Below, piece after piece: positions 45,884 through 54,102 of a stretch of DNA of 64,000 nucleotides. This DNA is from Candidatus Chlorohelix allophototropha. Lineage in GTDB: Bacteria; Chloroflexota; Chloroflexia; Chloroheliales; Chloroheliaceae. The stretch's first letter is position 1, and every line of letters begins with the position of its first letter. Below the pieces are notes generated by a model, which was given only the letters and a program-made list of their open reading frames with translations, had not been told where the DNA came from and made no database searches. Made by a program: the position numbers and the translations under genes. The stretch covers positions 1,736,001-1,800,000 of the forward strand of contig NZ_CP128400.1 in the NCBI RefSeq assembly GCF_030389965.1, given 5' to 3'.

Positions 45884-46230
45884 TAGCGAGGGTAAGTCGG
45901 TCTATTTGAACTGAGAAGCCGAGAAAGCCCAATTACCGCCATCGCCCCGATAGTTGAGAAAACTATACTACCAATCAGATTATTATCCAGTCCACCCAAC
46001 CTGAACACCGAAAGTGCAAAGCCGCTGAGTACCGAACCGAGTAAACCATAAACCAGATTCGCAATTAAATCTCCGGTTCTACCTTTCATCAGGTAGTTAG
46101 CCAAGAATCCGGCGATCAAACCGATAAGCAGCCAGCCAGCCAGCGAAAATGCCAGTGACATCACCACGGATAATACCGCAAAACCGATTATAATAAGGAT
46201 AACCGCTAGGATTAAACCGCCCATTTTCAT
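45880..46230 (-). CDS. GlsB/YeaQ/YmgE-family small membrane protein
   Basis: A 116-residue protein with about four spans. WLLIGLIAGFLANYLMKGRTGDLIANLVYGLLGSVLSGF is the family pattern (GxxAG...G-GxxxNxxxGxxGaxxGg). An extra N-terminal span precedes it (residues 5-30). Family members are stress-linked membrane proteins without known activity. GGGGAGG stands before the ATG. Confidence 0.85.
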   Translation of the reverse strand: MKMGGLILAVILIIIGFAVLSVVMSLAFSLAGWLLIGLIAGFLANYLMKGRTGDLIANLVYGLLGSVLSGFALSVFRLGGLDNNLIGSIVFSTIGAMAVIGLSRLLSSNRPTYPRY

Positions 46231-46388
46231 AACCTCCCCGACAACCCCTAGGCTGTCGTCTTAAATAATCAAATAACTCTTATATACATACGCACTTTTT
46301 TTTATTTTGTTGCGTACTGCCTTCAAGTTTTCAGACACAGCAATTGATTTATATGTTTCATAGCTCGATTTAAAAGTTTGTATGAAAA

Positions 46389-46420
46389 ATAAAAATCGAC
46401 CCTGCTACAGGTCGATTAAA
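46389..46420 (-). terminator. Terminator after the Fur-family gene
   Basis: AATCGACC and its complement around a short loop (46394-46416); on the minus strand ATTTTTATTTTT follows. It is about 50 bases after the Fur-type stop codon. Confidence 0.7.
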
Positions 46421-46464
46421 CTTAATAACCCGGAAAGCTCAGAGCAATTAAGCGAGTGGGAATC

Positions 46465-46917
46465 TTAGCTGTTCTGACAAGCAGGGCAATATCCTAGAAA
46501 CATGACTTCATTGCCGATTAACTTATACCCGTGCAATTCTTCGGGTGAAACATGCAGAGTGGGATATGTGGTAGAGATATCTTCGAGCCGACCACAAGGC
46601 AGATATTCACCATTTGTGCCAACTTTAAAGCCGATGCATTTAAGATGGCTGTGAGGATCGGTGCGCGGGTCAAAACGGCTACTATCCCCATCTACCTGTA
46701 TCTCAAGCAAGAAACGAGACTCGACCAATTCTCGAAGGGTTTTATAGACAGTTGCTAGGGAAATATCTGGAATAACTGCTCTCACATCATTATAGATATC
46801 CTCAGCAGTAGGGTGAGTAGTCTTACCCTCCAACGCTTTATAAATCAGGCGGCGTTGTGGGGTAACTTTCTTTCCATTTTCGCGTAATTTTTGACAGATA
46901 TCTTCAGCAATGAACAT
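46465..46917 (-). CDS. Fur-family metalloregulator with an unusual first cysteine pair
   Basis: A 150-residue Fur/PerR/Zur-type repressor. The winged helix has KVTPQRRLIYKAL and ISLATVYKTLREL; DPRTDPHSHLKC is the metal-site region. The second zinc pair GYCPAC at the C-terminus is intact. The first pair is normally CxxC followed by G-x-I/V; here two Cys are separated by 14 residues (C-IGFKVGTNGEYLP-C), as if ten or more residues were inserted into the loop. It may sense metal or peroxide. GGGGAAG precedes the ATG. A 7-1-7 operator lies upstream. Confidence 0.92.
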   Translation of the reverse strand: MFIAEDICQKLRENGKKVTPQRRLIYKALEGKTTHPTAEDIYNDVRAVIPDISLATVYKTLRELVESRFLLEIQVDGDSSRFDPRTDPHSHLKCIGFKVGTNGEYLPCGRLEDISTTYPTLHVSPEELHGYKLIGNEVMFLGYCPACQNS

Positions 46918-46992
46918 CTAACTACTTCCCCTCGAATCAAATATACAAACATTTAAACAGGCTAGATTATACATTTACCTATCGTTACTAAT

Positions 46993-47007
46993 TAAGAATC
47001 ATTCTTA
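46993..47007. promoter_or_regulatory. 7-1-7 Fur/PerR-type operator
   Basis: TAAGAATCATTCTTA is a perfect 7-1-7 inverted repeat, the arrangement of Fur, PerR and Zur boxes. It is 76 bases upstream of the Fur-family start codon, so autoregulation is likely. Confidence 0.7.
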
Positions 47008-47066
47008 GTATTGGGGAATTATATCCCCTGACTGTTTCTAAGTCAATAGTGACCAAAACAATATTA

Positions 47067-47197
47067 CAAGGCAGTTGCAAGAGCGGAAAGGGAGTGCAGC
47101 GGGAACGCCTGCCGGGGTCGCAAGGGATGTCCCCTTGAACTCACTCTCTCCTCCACCTCCGGTTCTTGCCTTAAAATGGGTTCTTGCAACAACCCTG
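47067..47197. mobile_element. MITE-like element, copy D (131 bp)
   Basis: Ends CAAGGCAGTTGCAAG (47067-47081) and CTTGCAACAACCCTG (47183-47197); flanks AACAATATTA at 47057-47066 and 47198-47207, a perfect 10-bp duplication. The interior contains the R2 core. The 392-base gap 46918-47309 thus holds the Fur operator and this element; the last 110 bases before the next gene are AT-rich with nothing clear. Confidence 0.88.
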
Positions 47198-47309
47198 AAC
47201 AATATTATTTCGCAGTTATATAATTAAAAGAGAAATGAATTTGAAAAGAACTATTTTTATTTTGTTGCATTTTTAGTAGAATTAGATCAATCAATTGATT
47301 TAACTTCTA

Positions 47310-48611
47310 ATGAAATACTTGAACACTTGGAACTATTTACTCCTAATGAATGAATCACAAGATATCAGCAATAGCCCTGACAATTTAACAAGGCACAAGC
47401 AAGCAGAACTCGAAAAGAGCAGATTGCGCTTTCGGATTGCAATTTCAAACGAACTCCGCATATCGGCTGCTCGGATTGCACATTTGTGTGAGACATTACT
47501 TACTTTCGAGGATGACCCTAGCCTGCTATTTGCAATTTCAGATTTGCATAATATTCGCGATGCCAGTAAACATTTGCAGCAACAAATCAGAAGTGGGCTA
47601 AATCCACAAACAATGATGACTAATCCTCCCGATTTAGGGTTATTAAGGCACGAACTACGAAATCCCCTCAATCAGATAATCGGCTACAGTGAAATGCTGG
47701 AAGAAGAAGCCGAAGACCGGGGTGCTTTGCAGTGGATTGAGGAGTTCCAGCGGTTACAGATAGCCGCTAATCAAACGCTTTTGCTGATAAATGACAATCT
47801 TACCCAAGCTCGTTTCGATTGTGTTGATCCTGACACTGACTTACGCGCTTTCGGTACAAACAGGTTAGATAGAACCACCGGAAAGCTAGAAATTAAGCAA
47901 CCCGGTAATATACTGTTGGTGGACGACAGCGCAATGAACCGTGATATGCTATCCAGAAGGCTAAGGCGGCAAGGTTATAACGTGCAACTGGCTTCTGATG
48001 GCTTGGAAGCCCTTGAAAAAGCTAAGAAAGGTATCTTTGACCTTATATTGCTCGATATTGTAATGCCGGAAATGGATGGTTATCAAACACTCGAAAAACT
48101 AAAGTCTAATCCTGCCCTTAGCGATATTCCGGTGCTAATGATTTCCGCCCTTGATGACACTGAAAGCATTGTAAAATGCATTGAAATGGGCGCAGTTGAT
48201 TATCTTCCAAAGCCTTTTGACCCGGTGATTTTAAAAGCGCGCATTGGCTCTAGTCTCGAAAAGAAACGCTTGCGAGATCAGGAAGTGGAATACTTGAGAC
48301 AAGTAGCAAAAATCACTACGGCTGCGGCTGCCGTTGAAAATAACAATTACAGGCACGAGTATCTGAACGAAATAGCCAGCCGAGAAGATGAACTAGGGCA
48401 ACTTGCCAGAGTTTTCCAGAAAATGGCGCATGAAATTTATGCGCGTGAAGAACGGCTACGCCAATTGGTGGAAGAACTAAAAATCGAAGTGGATGAGGCA
48501 AAAAAAGCGCGACAAGTGGCAGCAATTACAGAAAATGATTACTTTCAAAAATTGAAAGAGCGGGCGCAAGAATTAAGGGAAAGAAACAGTAGGGCAATCG
48601 AGGAAAACTAG
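47310..48611 (+). CDS. H-box (HisKA-like) and receiver domain protein without kinase ATPase domain
   Basis: A 433-residue protein. LLRHELRNPLNQIIGYSEMLEEE around H114 is a typical HisKA phospho-acceptor helix, but no HATPase domain follows. A full receiver domain comes next: VDDSAMN (Asp 205-206), LLLDIVMPEMDG (Asp 249) and YLPKPFDP. The last 120 residues are a HAMP-like and coiled-coil segment (REDELGQLARVFQKMAHEIYAREERLRQLVEEL). It would receive phosphate from another kinase. The gene is 2 bases before the MinD-like gene, so both products probably act together. A start at the Met at 47346 is possible. Confidence 0.85.
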   Translation: MKYLNTWNYLLLMNESQDISNSPDNLTRHKQAELEKSRLRFRIAISNELRISAARIAHLCETLLTFEDDPSLLFAISDLHNIRDASKHLQQQIRSGLNPQTMMTNPPDLGLLRHELRNPLNQIIGYSEMLEEEAEDRGALQWIEEFQRLQIAANQTLLLINDNLTQARFDCVDPDTDLRAFGTNRLDRTTGKLEIKQPGNILLVDDSAMNRDMLSRRLRRQGYNVQLASDGLEALEKAKKGIFDLILLDIVMPEMDGYQTLEKLKSNPALSDIPVLMISALDDTESIVKCIEMGAVDYLPKPFDPVILKARIGSSLEKKRLRDQEVEYLRQVAKITTAAAAVENNNYRHEYLNEIASREDELGQLARVFQKMAHEIYAREERLRQLVEELKIEVDEAKKARQVAAITENDYFQKLKERAQELRERNSRAIEEN

Positions 48612-48613
48612 TA

Positions 48614-49381
48614 ATGCCAAGAACGGTGTCCGTTCATTCATTTCGAGGCGGTACGGGAAAATCTAATCTGACGGCTAATTTGGCGGCGATTCTTGCAGCA
48701 TCTGGAAAGCGGGTTGCAATAGTTGATACCGATATTCAATCGCCCGGAGTTCATGTCATTTTCGACTTGGATAAAAATTCTACTAACCTTACTTTAAATG
48801 ATTACCTGTGGGGTCGTTGCAGGATAGATGAATGTGTTTACGATGTGAGCGCGATCCTTCAAGATACCGCTTGTCCCATTTCACAGCAAGGGGCAATTTA
48901 CCTTGTGCCATCCAGCATTAAAACCGGACAAATAACCCGTATTCTTAGCGAAGGATATGAGATTGGTTTGTTGAATAATGGGCTTCAGGACATCAAACAC
49001 CGCTTTAAGCTTGATTATTTATTCATAGATACCCACCCCGGCTTGAATGAAGAAACATTGCTGTCGATTGCAATCTCAGATTTGCTGGTTATTGTCCTTC
49101 GTCCCGACAAGCAAGATTATCAGGGAACAGCGGTAACCGTAGAAGTAGCGCGAAAACTGAGCGTACCCAATATGATTTTAGTTGTGAACAAAGCGCTACC
49201 AGCCCTTGATTTTAATAGCCTTTCACAACTTGTCAGTGATACTTTTCAGGTTCCGGTAGCAGCGGTATTGCCTTTATGCGAGGATATGGTTCAATTAGGC
49301 AGCAGCGCGGTGTTCAGCCTGCGCTTTCCCGATCACCCTTTTAGCCACAAGCTCAAGGATATTGCCGAACTACTGGTCTAA
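48614..49381 (+). CDS. MinD/ParA-like ATPase
   Basis: A 255-residue P-loop ATPase of the MinD/ParA class. The deviant Walker A is SFRGGTGKSNL (KGG replaced by RGG with the signature Lys apparently lost), with VAIVDTDIQSPGVH (A') and DYLFIDTHPGLN (Walker B). No C-terminal amphipathic membrane helix as in MinD is evident. It follows the H-box/receiver gene by 2 bases; such pairs are known in other bacteria as signalling modules. There is no minC, minE or parB near. A role in placing the signalling protein in the cell is a guess. Confidence 0.88.
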   Translation: MPRTVSVHSFRGGTGKSNLTANLAAILAASGKRVAIVDTDIQSPGVHVIFDLDKNSTNLTLNDYLWGRCRIDECVYDVSAILQDTACPISQQGAIYLVPSSIKTGQITRILSEGYEIGLLNNGLQDIKHRFKLDYLFIDTHPGLNEETLLSIAISDLLVIVLRPDKQDYQGTAVTVEVARKLSVPNMILVVNKALPALDFNSLSQLVSDTFQVPVAAVLPLCEDMVQLGSSAVFSLRFPDHPFSHKLKDIAELLV

Positions 49382-49393
49382 ATAAGCTTGCCC

Positions 49394-50860
49394 CTATAAC
49401 TCCAGCGTCATGCCATCTCTGGCAGCCACAATCTTAAGGTCATTAAAGCCTATCGCTTGTCTGCGCTGATTAGCCAACTCTAGTAACAAGTCAATAGTGT
49501 CATCATCATTAGAGGGGTCATGGTGGTACAAAACCAGTTTTTTGACCCCCGCTCTGGCTGCGGTATCGACTGCTACTTCGGGCGAGCTATGACCCCACCC
49601 AATTTTATTGGCTAACTGGGCAGAGGTGAATTGGGCATCATGGATTAATATATCGGCGTTGTGGGCGAGTTCTAACAAATTAACGTCAATAATATCGTCC
49701 CCCATTAGTTCGTTTGGCTTCGGTTGAGGCAAACTTAGCGGCTCATGGTCAGTGGCGAAAACAATACTTCGGTTATTAAGTTCAACTCGATAAGCAGCGC
49801 TAGGTATAGGATGTTTGAGCAACTTTCCGGTAATTTGCGCGCCATCCAGAAAATAAGTCCCATTTTTCATGGAAAAGAAGTTAAGCTCGGAGGGTAGAGA
49901 GTGCAGGCTGACCGGAAAATAGATTTGCTCCATCTGACGTGCCATTATGCTCATTAGCGTTTGCGAACAACTGCTCCAGCCAAGCGTATTGAAGCGATTT
50001 CCCGGTTTAAAGACCGGACTAAAAAAAGGAAAGCCTTGAATGTGATCCCAATGAGTATGGCTAAGAAAAATATAGCCATCAACCTGCTCTTTCCCCGAAA
50101 CTTCCAGCCACGCATCCGAAATTAAATAATTACCGAGTTCTCTCGCGCCAGAACCGCAATCAAAAATAAATAAATGCCCGGTATCGCTGGTTAAGCTGAC
50201 ACAACTGGTATTACCGCCATAACGTTGGTAATCTATTCCTGAAACGGGAATAGAACCGCGCGTACCCCAGAACCGCACCTGCAATTTGGTAGGGCTAGCA
50301 AGGGGCGTATCCCGCTCAATTTGCATAGCTTTACGCCGTTCGCTGCGCCATTTCTCAATACCATCGGTATAACCACTCCAGCCTCTTACCAAATTTAAAG
50401 CGTATTCGAATTCAGTCATAGAACGGGGTTTGTTAATCTCTGCCTCAATGCCGACCCATTGCACATAACCTTCCACATCAATTAATACTGTTGCCCTTTT
50501 GCATTGGTTATCGGCATTTAACAAACCGTAGGATGCTGCTAAGCTATTGTCAGGGTCACTGATTAAAACGATTTGTTCCAACCCAACCTGATGGGCAAAA
50601 GCATTATGCGAGGCTACGCTATCTTTACTTATACCAAAAGTTTTAAGTTTTATATTCCCGCTGAGCTTAATCATTTCTTCCAATAAGGGCAACTCATCGC
50701 TGCAAACGTCACTCCAATCTGCCCGATAGAAAATGAGCAAAATTGCGGTATTGCTTAGATAATCACCTAGATTGATTTCACCGGACGTACTCTGCGCTAT
50801 CCAGATGGGTGATTTTTCACCTGCCTTTATTTGGGTTTTATTTATATTTTGTGATTCCAT
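49394..50860 (-). CDS. Redoxin and metallo-beta-lactamase fusion protein
   Basis: A 488-residue two-domain protein. Residues 10-160 are AhpC/TSA-like: LLIFYRADWSDVCSDELPLLEEM has C53 in the peroxidatic place, followed by FGISKDSVASHNAFAHQVGL and a DVEGYV strand. Residues 193-488 are a metallo-beta-lactamase fold starting VRFWGTRGSIPVSG, with HTHWDH at 268-273, a later VFATDHEP and LIHDAQFTS with further metal ligands, and GWGHSSP. The second part is of the RNase Z/PhnP-like class. The fusion is rarely seen. It converges on the MinD-like gene with 12 bases between stops. Confidence 0.88.
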   Translation of the reverse strand: MESQNINKTQIKAGEKSPIWIAQSTSGEINLGDYLSNTAILLIFYRADWSDVCSDELPLLEEMIKLSGNIKLKTFGISKDSVASHNAFAHQVGLEQIVLISDPDNSLAASYGLLNADNQCKRATVLIDVEGYVQWVGIEAEINKPRSMTEFEYALNLVRGWSGYTDGIEKWRSERRKAMQIERDTPLASPTKLQVRFWGTRGSIPVSGIDYQRYGGNTSCVSLTSDTGHLFIFDCGSGARELGNYLISDAWLEVSGKEQVDGYIFLSHTHWDHIQGFPFFSPVFKPGNRFNTLGWSSCSQTLMSIMARQMEQIYFPVSLHSLPSELNFFSMKNGTYFLDGAQITGKLLKHPIPSAAYRVELNNRSIVFATDHEPLSLPQPKPNELMGDDIIDVNLLELAHNADILIHDAQFTSAQLANKIGWGHSSPEVAVDTAARAGVKKLVLYHHDPSNDDDTIDLLLELANQRRQAIGFNDLKIVAARDGMTLEL

Positions 50861-50974
50861 AATTAGGTTTTCTACTACACGTACAAATAAAAATGTAATT
50901 AATTGATTGCCCTAAATCATTATACGGCAATATGTCCAATAATAGGCAACGCCAACGTTATAATATTAGTGTGA

Positions 50975-51010
50975 GATTAAAAAAGCCGGTTTGGTAACAC
51001 CGGCTGTAAT
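50975..51010 (-). terminator. Terminator after the glycosyltransferase gene
   Basis: AGCCGGT and ACCGGCT form a stem with a loop of about nine bases; on the minus strand TTTTTTAATC follows. It is directly after the stop of the GT2 gene. Confidence 0.75.
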
Positions 51011-51023
51011 TATTAGTGTCATT

Positions 51024-51827
51024 TTATTTCCCGGATAATGCACGCTCTTTTATACGCTGTTGTTGATATTTTTTATGCTCACGCTTAATTTCCAGATGCC
51101 ACCACAGCGTTATAAGATTAACGGCGGTTCGCCACAGTCGAGGGAAATTAAAAAATTGGCTTTTACCGTAGGCGCGGTGGAAATGGTGAACCGGCACTTC
51201 GACAAAGGTAAAACCCGCATCTTGTAGCTTTTTAACCAATTCGAGCGCAATTGTACCGCTATTACTGGTCAGTTCAATATCTTCAAAACAACTGCGCCGT
51301 ATCAGGCGGAAATCACAATCGGTATCGCTAATCTTCAGTCCGAAAAGAAACTTAACCGTCAAGTGATAAACCCGTCCAATGATAACCCGATGCAAGGGGT
51401 CACTGCGAGAAATCTTGAAGCCGTTGACAACATCAACTTCTGGAGTCATCTTTTCGAGCAACAGTTCCAGTTCGTGAGGGTCGTATTGAGCGTCGCCATC
51501 GGTATAAAAAACAAGGTCTTTGGTGGCAGAAGCGAAACCGCTCTTTAGCGCGCCACCATAACCTCGGTTCTTTTTATGATGAATGATACGCACATGTTCG
51601 GGATAGGTTCTACTCAATTCATCGAGAATCTCAGGGGTATAATCCTTACTACCGTCATTAATCACAATGACTTCATAATCATCGGTCAGTTTGCGGCAGG
51701 TAAGCATTGCGGATATAGCCATGCTGGCAATAGTGCCACCGTCATTATATGCAGGGAAAAACACCGATATACTGGGGCGTTCAGCCGAAGAATCGGTTGG
51801 CTTAATCTTTTCTATTGTTGCTGTCAC
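51024..51827 (-). CDS. Family 2 glycosyltransferase (dolichyl-phosphate mannose synthase-like)
   Basis: A 267-residue GT-A enzyme. SVFFPAYNDGGTIASM begins the fold, VIVINDGSKDYTPEIL is the nucleotide-binding part, VFYTDGDAQYDPHEL carries the DxD-like motif, and CDFRLIRRSCF is typical of DPM1/Ppm1-like enzymes. No membrane spans follow, only a basic tail. It would transfer a sugar from a nucleotide to a polyprenyl phosphate at the cytoplasmic membrane. It follows murI in the same direction with 115 bases between. Confidence 0.9.
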   Translation of the reverse strand: MTATIEKIKPTDSSAERPSISVFFPAYNDGGTIASMAISAMLTCRKLTDDYEVIVINDGSKDYTPEILDELSRTYPEHVRIIHHKKNRGYGGALKSGFASATKDLVFYTDGDAQYDPHELELLLEKMTPEVDVVNGFKISRSDPLHRVIIGRVYHLTVKFLFGLKISDTDCDFRLIRRSCFEDIELTSNSGTIALELVKKLQDAGFTFVEVPVHHFHRAYGKSQFFNFPRLWRTAVNLITLWWHLEIKREHKKYQQQRIKERALSGK

Positions 51828-51942
51828 AGTTGCTCCAAAGTTTTGTTACTGGTCAATAATCCAAATACAGTTTCTAACTGTTGCACAAATCCTAGTCTTT
51901 TTATTATAAAAATTTTAGTGGCAAATGGTCAAGTTTTACAGC

Positions 51943-52752
51943 TTAAATTTTGATAGCAAATTTGACAGTCGGTACAGAATCCATTTTCAATAACTTTTGG
52001 GTGATTAAACCTACCTGTTGGGTATCTCCACTGGTAAAAATAGAAAGACTACCGGGCGTAGATTTCAAATTGAGCAAATGATTGGCATCCAATACCCGAT
52101 AAGTTTGATTGGCGACTGCTTCTCCACTGTCAATAATCAGAAGTTTATCGCCATAGAGAGACTCAATCAGCGGGCGCAAAAATGGAAAATGGGTACAGCC
52201 CAGTACCACAGCATCCGCGCCTTGTGCTACAAGCGGATCAAGATGGTTTTTTAGAAGGGTGCTTGTCTCGGTTGACTCGGTTTTACCAGACTCTACTAGC
52301 TCAACCAAACCGGGGGGCGCGCTTATCAAGACCTGTATATCACTTGCAAAGCGTTCAATTACATCTTGTAAAGCCGGAGCACGACTGGTAGCATCGGTGG
52401 CAAGCACCCCGACAACACCACTACGGGTGGAATTGGCGGCAGGTTTCACCGCCGGAACCATCCCCACAATCGGTATGTGGGGCAAAAGCTGCCGCAAGAA
52501 CGCTACAGAATGGGTGCTGGCAGTGTTACAAGCTATTACCAGCGCCTTTGCGCCCCTTTGTAGCAGAATAGTTGCTACCCTTTGTGTAAGGTCGCGAATC
52601 TCTTCTGGAGAGCGGATTCCATAGGGGCAATTGGCGCTATCGGCATAATAGAGCAAATCCTCATAAGGTAAAAGCTTTCGGATTTCTCGTAATACGGAAA
52701 GACCGCCTACCCCCGAATCCATTATTCCTATTGGGTCGCCAGCATTCGCCAT
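51943..52752 (-). CDS. murI: Glutamate racemase
   Basis: MurI makes D-glutamate for peptidoglycan. IGIMDSGVGGLSVLREI contains the first Asp/Ser motif, VIACNTASTHS the first catalytic Cys and VLGCTHFPFL the second Cys; DSGEAVANQ is the late conserved part. With 269 residues it has normal length and is complete. It starts 2 bases after the amidotransferase-like gene stop, so both are in one transcript. Confidence 0.94.
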   Translation of the reverse strand: MANAGDPIGIMDSGVGGLSVLREIRKLLPYEDLLYYADSANCPYGIRSPEEIRDLTQRVATILLQRGAKALVIACNTASTHSVAFLRQLLPHIPIVGMVPAVKPAANSTRSGVVGVLATDATSRAPALQDVIERFASDIQVLISAPPGLVELVESGKTESTETSTLLKNHLDPLVAQGADAVVLGCTHFPFLRPLIESLYGDKLLIIDSGEAVANQTYRVLDANHLLNLKSTPGSLSIFTSGDTQQVGLITQKLLKMDSVPTVKFAIKI

Positions 52753-52754
52753 AG

Positions 52755-53528
52755 TTAGAAGCCTGCTAAACTCCCTGCACGTTGCCTTGCGACCACTACA
52801 AATTCACTTAGCAGTACCGAAGCCCACGAGTGTTTGCGCCAGAGTTCTTCCGGGTGGGATTGAACTGAAAATATCCAGCGCGAGGCATCTTCGGTTTCCA
52901 ACGCTTCCGCCACCCCATCCGGCGCAATACCGACCACGCGCAGTCCTTTACCGGGCGTTTTAACCGCTTGGTGGTGGAGAGTATTTACTTCCAAATGGGT
53001 AGTACCCAACATTTGGGCGAGGCGGCAATCCTGTTCTAATGTAACCGGATGGGCAATATAATCGCGCTGTTGTTTATGAAAGCTCAGGCGATGGTCAAGC
53101 GGTTCACCCGGAATTTGAGAGGATATATCCTGATAAAGCGTGCCACCTAAAGCAACATTCAAAACCTGCTGCCCCCGGCAAATACCGAGTATCGGCAAGC
53201 CATCCTCAACTGCCTGTTGGGTAAGCCAGAGTTCCGTCTCGTCACGCAAATCGTCCATTGCTTCCGAGCCATTCAGTTCTTCGCCATAACGAACCGGATT
53301 TATATCATCGCCTCCTGAAAGTAGCAAACCATCTAGTCTGCGATAAATCGCATAGAGTGCAGTGGTATTAGAGCTAGCAGGGATTAGAACAGGCGCACCC
53401 CCGGCGGCGATCACTGCCTCAATATAGGTGTTGCTGATAGCATGCCGATATGTGCCATTCGGTTGCAACATACGACCGCAGGGAATACCGATTAGCGGTG
53501 AAATTTCGGCATAATAGTTGAGCGTCAT
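52755..53528 (-). CDS. Class I glutamine amidotransferase-like (PuuD/gamma-Glu-GABA hydrolase family)
   Basis: A 257-residue peptidase C26 family protein. LSGGDDINPVRYGEEL is the family start motif, LGICRGQQVLNVALGG has the nucleophile Cys, and VQSHPEE the catalytic His and Glu. Relatives cleave gamma-glutamyl amides such as gamma-glutamyl-GABA. The pair with murI suggests glutamate-related metabolism, possibly wall recycling. GAGAGG stands before the ATG. Confidence 0.9.
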   Translation of the reverse strand: MTLNYYAEISPLIGIPCGRMLQPNGTYRHAISNTYIEAVIAAGGAPVLIPASSNTTALYAIYRRLDGLLLSGGDDINPVRYGEELNGSEAMDDLRDETELWLTQQAVEDGLPILGICRGQQVLNVALGGTLYQDISSQIPGEPLDHRLSFHKQQRDYIAHPVTLEQDCRLAQMLGTTHLEVNTLHHQAVKTPGKGLRVVGIAPDGVAEALETEDASRWIFSVQSHPEELWRKHSWASVLLSEFVVVARQRAGSLAGF

Positions 53529-54102
53529 TAAATTTCATACCTCTCTTTTCAAAATAGAGTCTGTTTTTGAATAATTGGGCATTTGATTAAGGGATATAGA
53601 TTGCCCTGATTTAATATTATGTTAAGTTAGTTATTAACTCAGCCTATAAATACAATTACCTCTAGCATTAATTTTAACATGTTTCACAACCCTTTACCTT
53701 GAGCCTAATACACCTGCAACCAATTCAAAAGGTCAAGAGCGGCTACAAGTTCGGTATTTCCATTTTCAACGTCCGCCCCAAACCTTAAGAAAATCGTTAC
53801 TGAACCTGAATTAAAACAAGGGGCTTAAAATGTGTATCTCTAAACAGACCTGTGGCTTTTTCCTTACCTTTTTCTCCTCTTCTGAATTACTTGGAACAGA
53901 TGATTCCGATGCGCCCGCGTTTGATGGTGAAATCTGGTGGAAGTACCCCAACCCTCGTTTTACGGATTTAATTGTTAATCTACATTAGCTTTAGTGTTTT
54001 GTAACAATTCAGCCAGATAGAAAATAGACTTATGTAACTAACGGAATCCGAGCGGGGTTCTCAGGGGTGCAACCCCTGTGCGGGGTCGCAAGGGGTGTCC
54101 CC
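53529..54102. repeat. Intergenic region of decayed repeats
   Basis: 574 bases without a gene. At 53738-53797 a sequence similar to the left part of MITE A (GGTATTTCCATT, CGCCCCAAACCTTAAGAAAATCG pieces) lies with a degenerate end; at 53900-53930 a REP-head remnant (GATGCGCCCGCGTTTGATGG) follows; at 54043-54102 the first R2 unit begins. The rest is AT-rich with the amidotransferase promoter side at its left. Confidence 0.65.
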
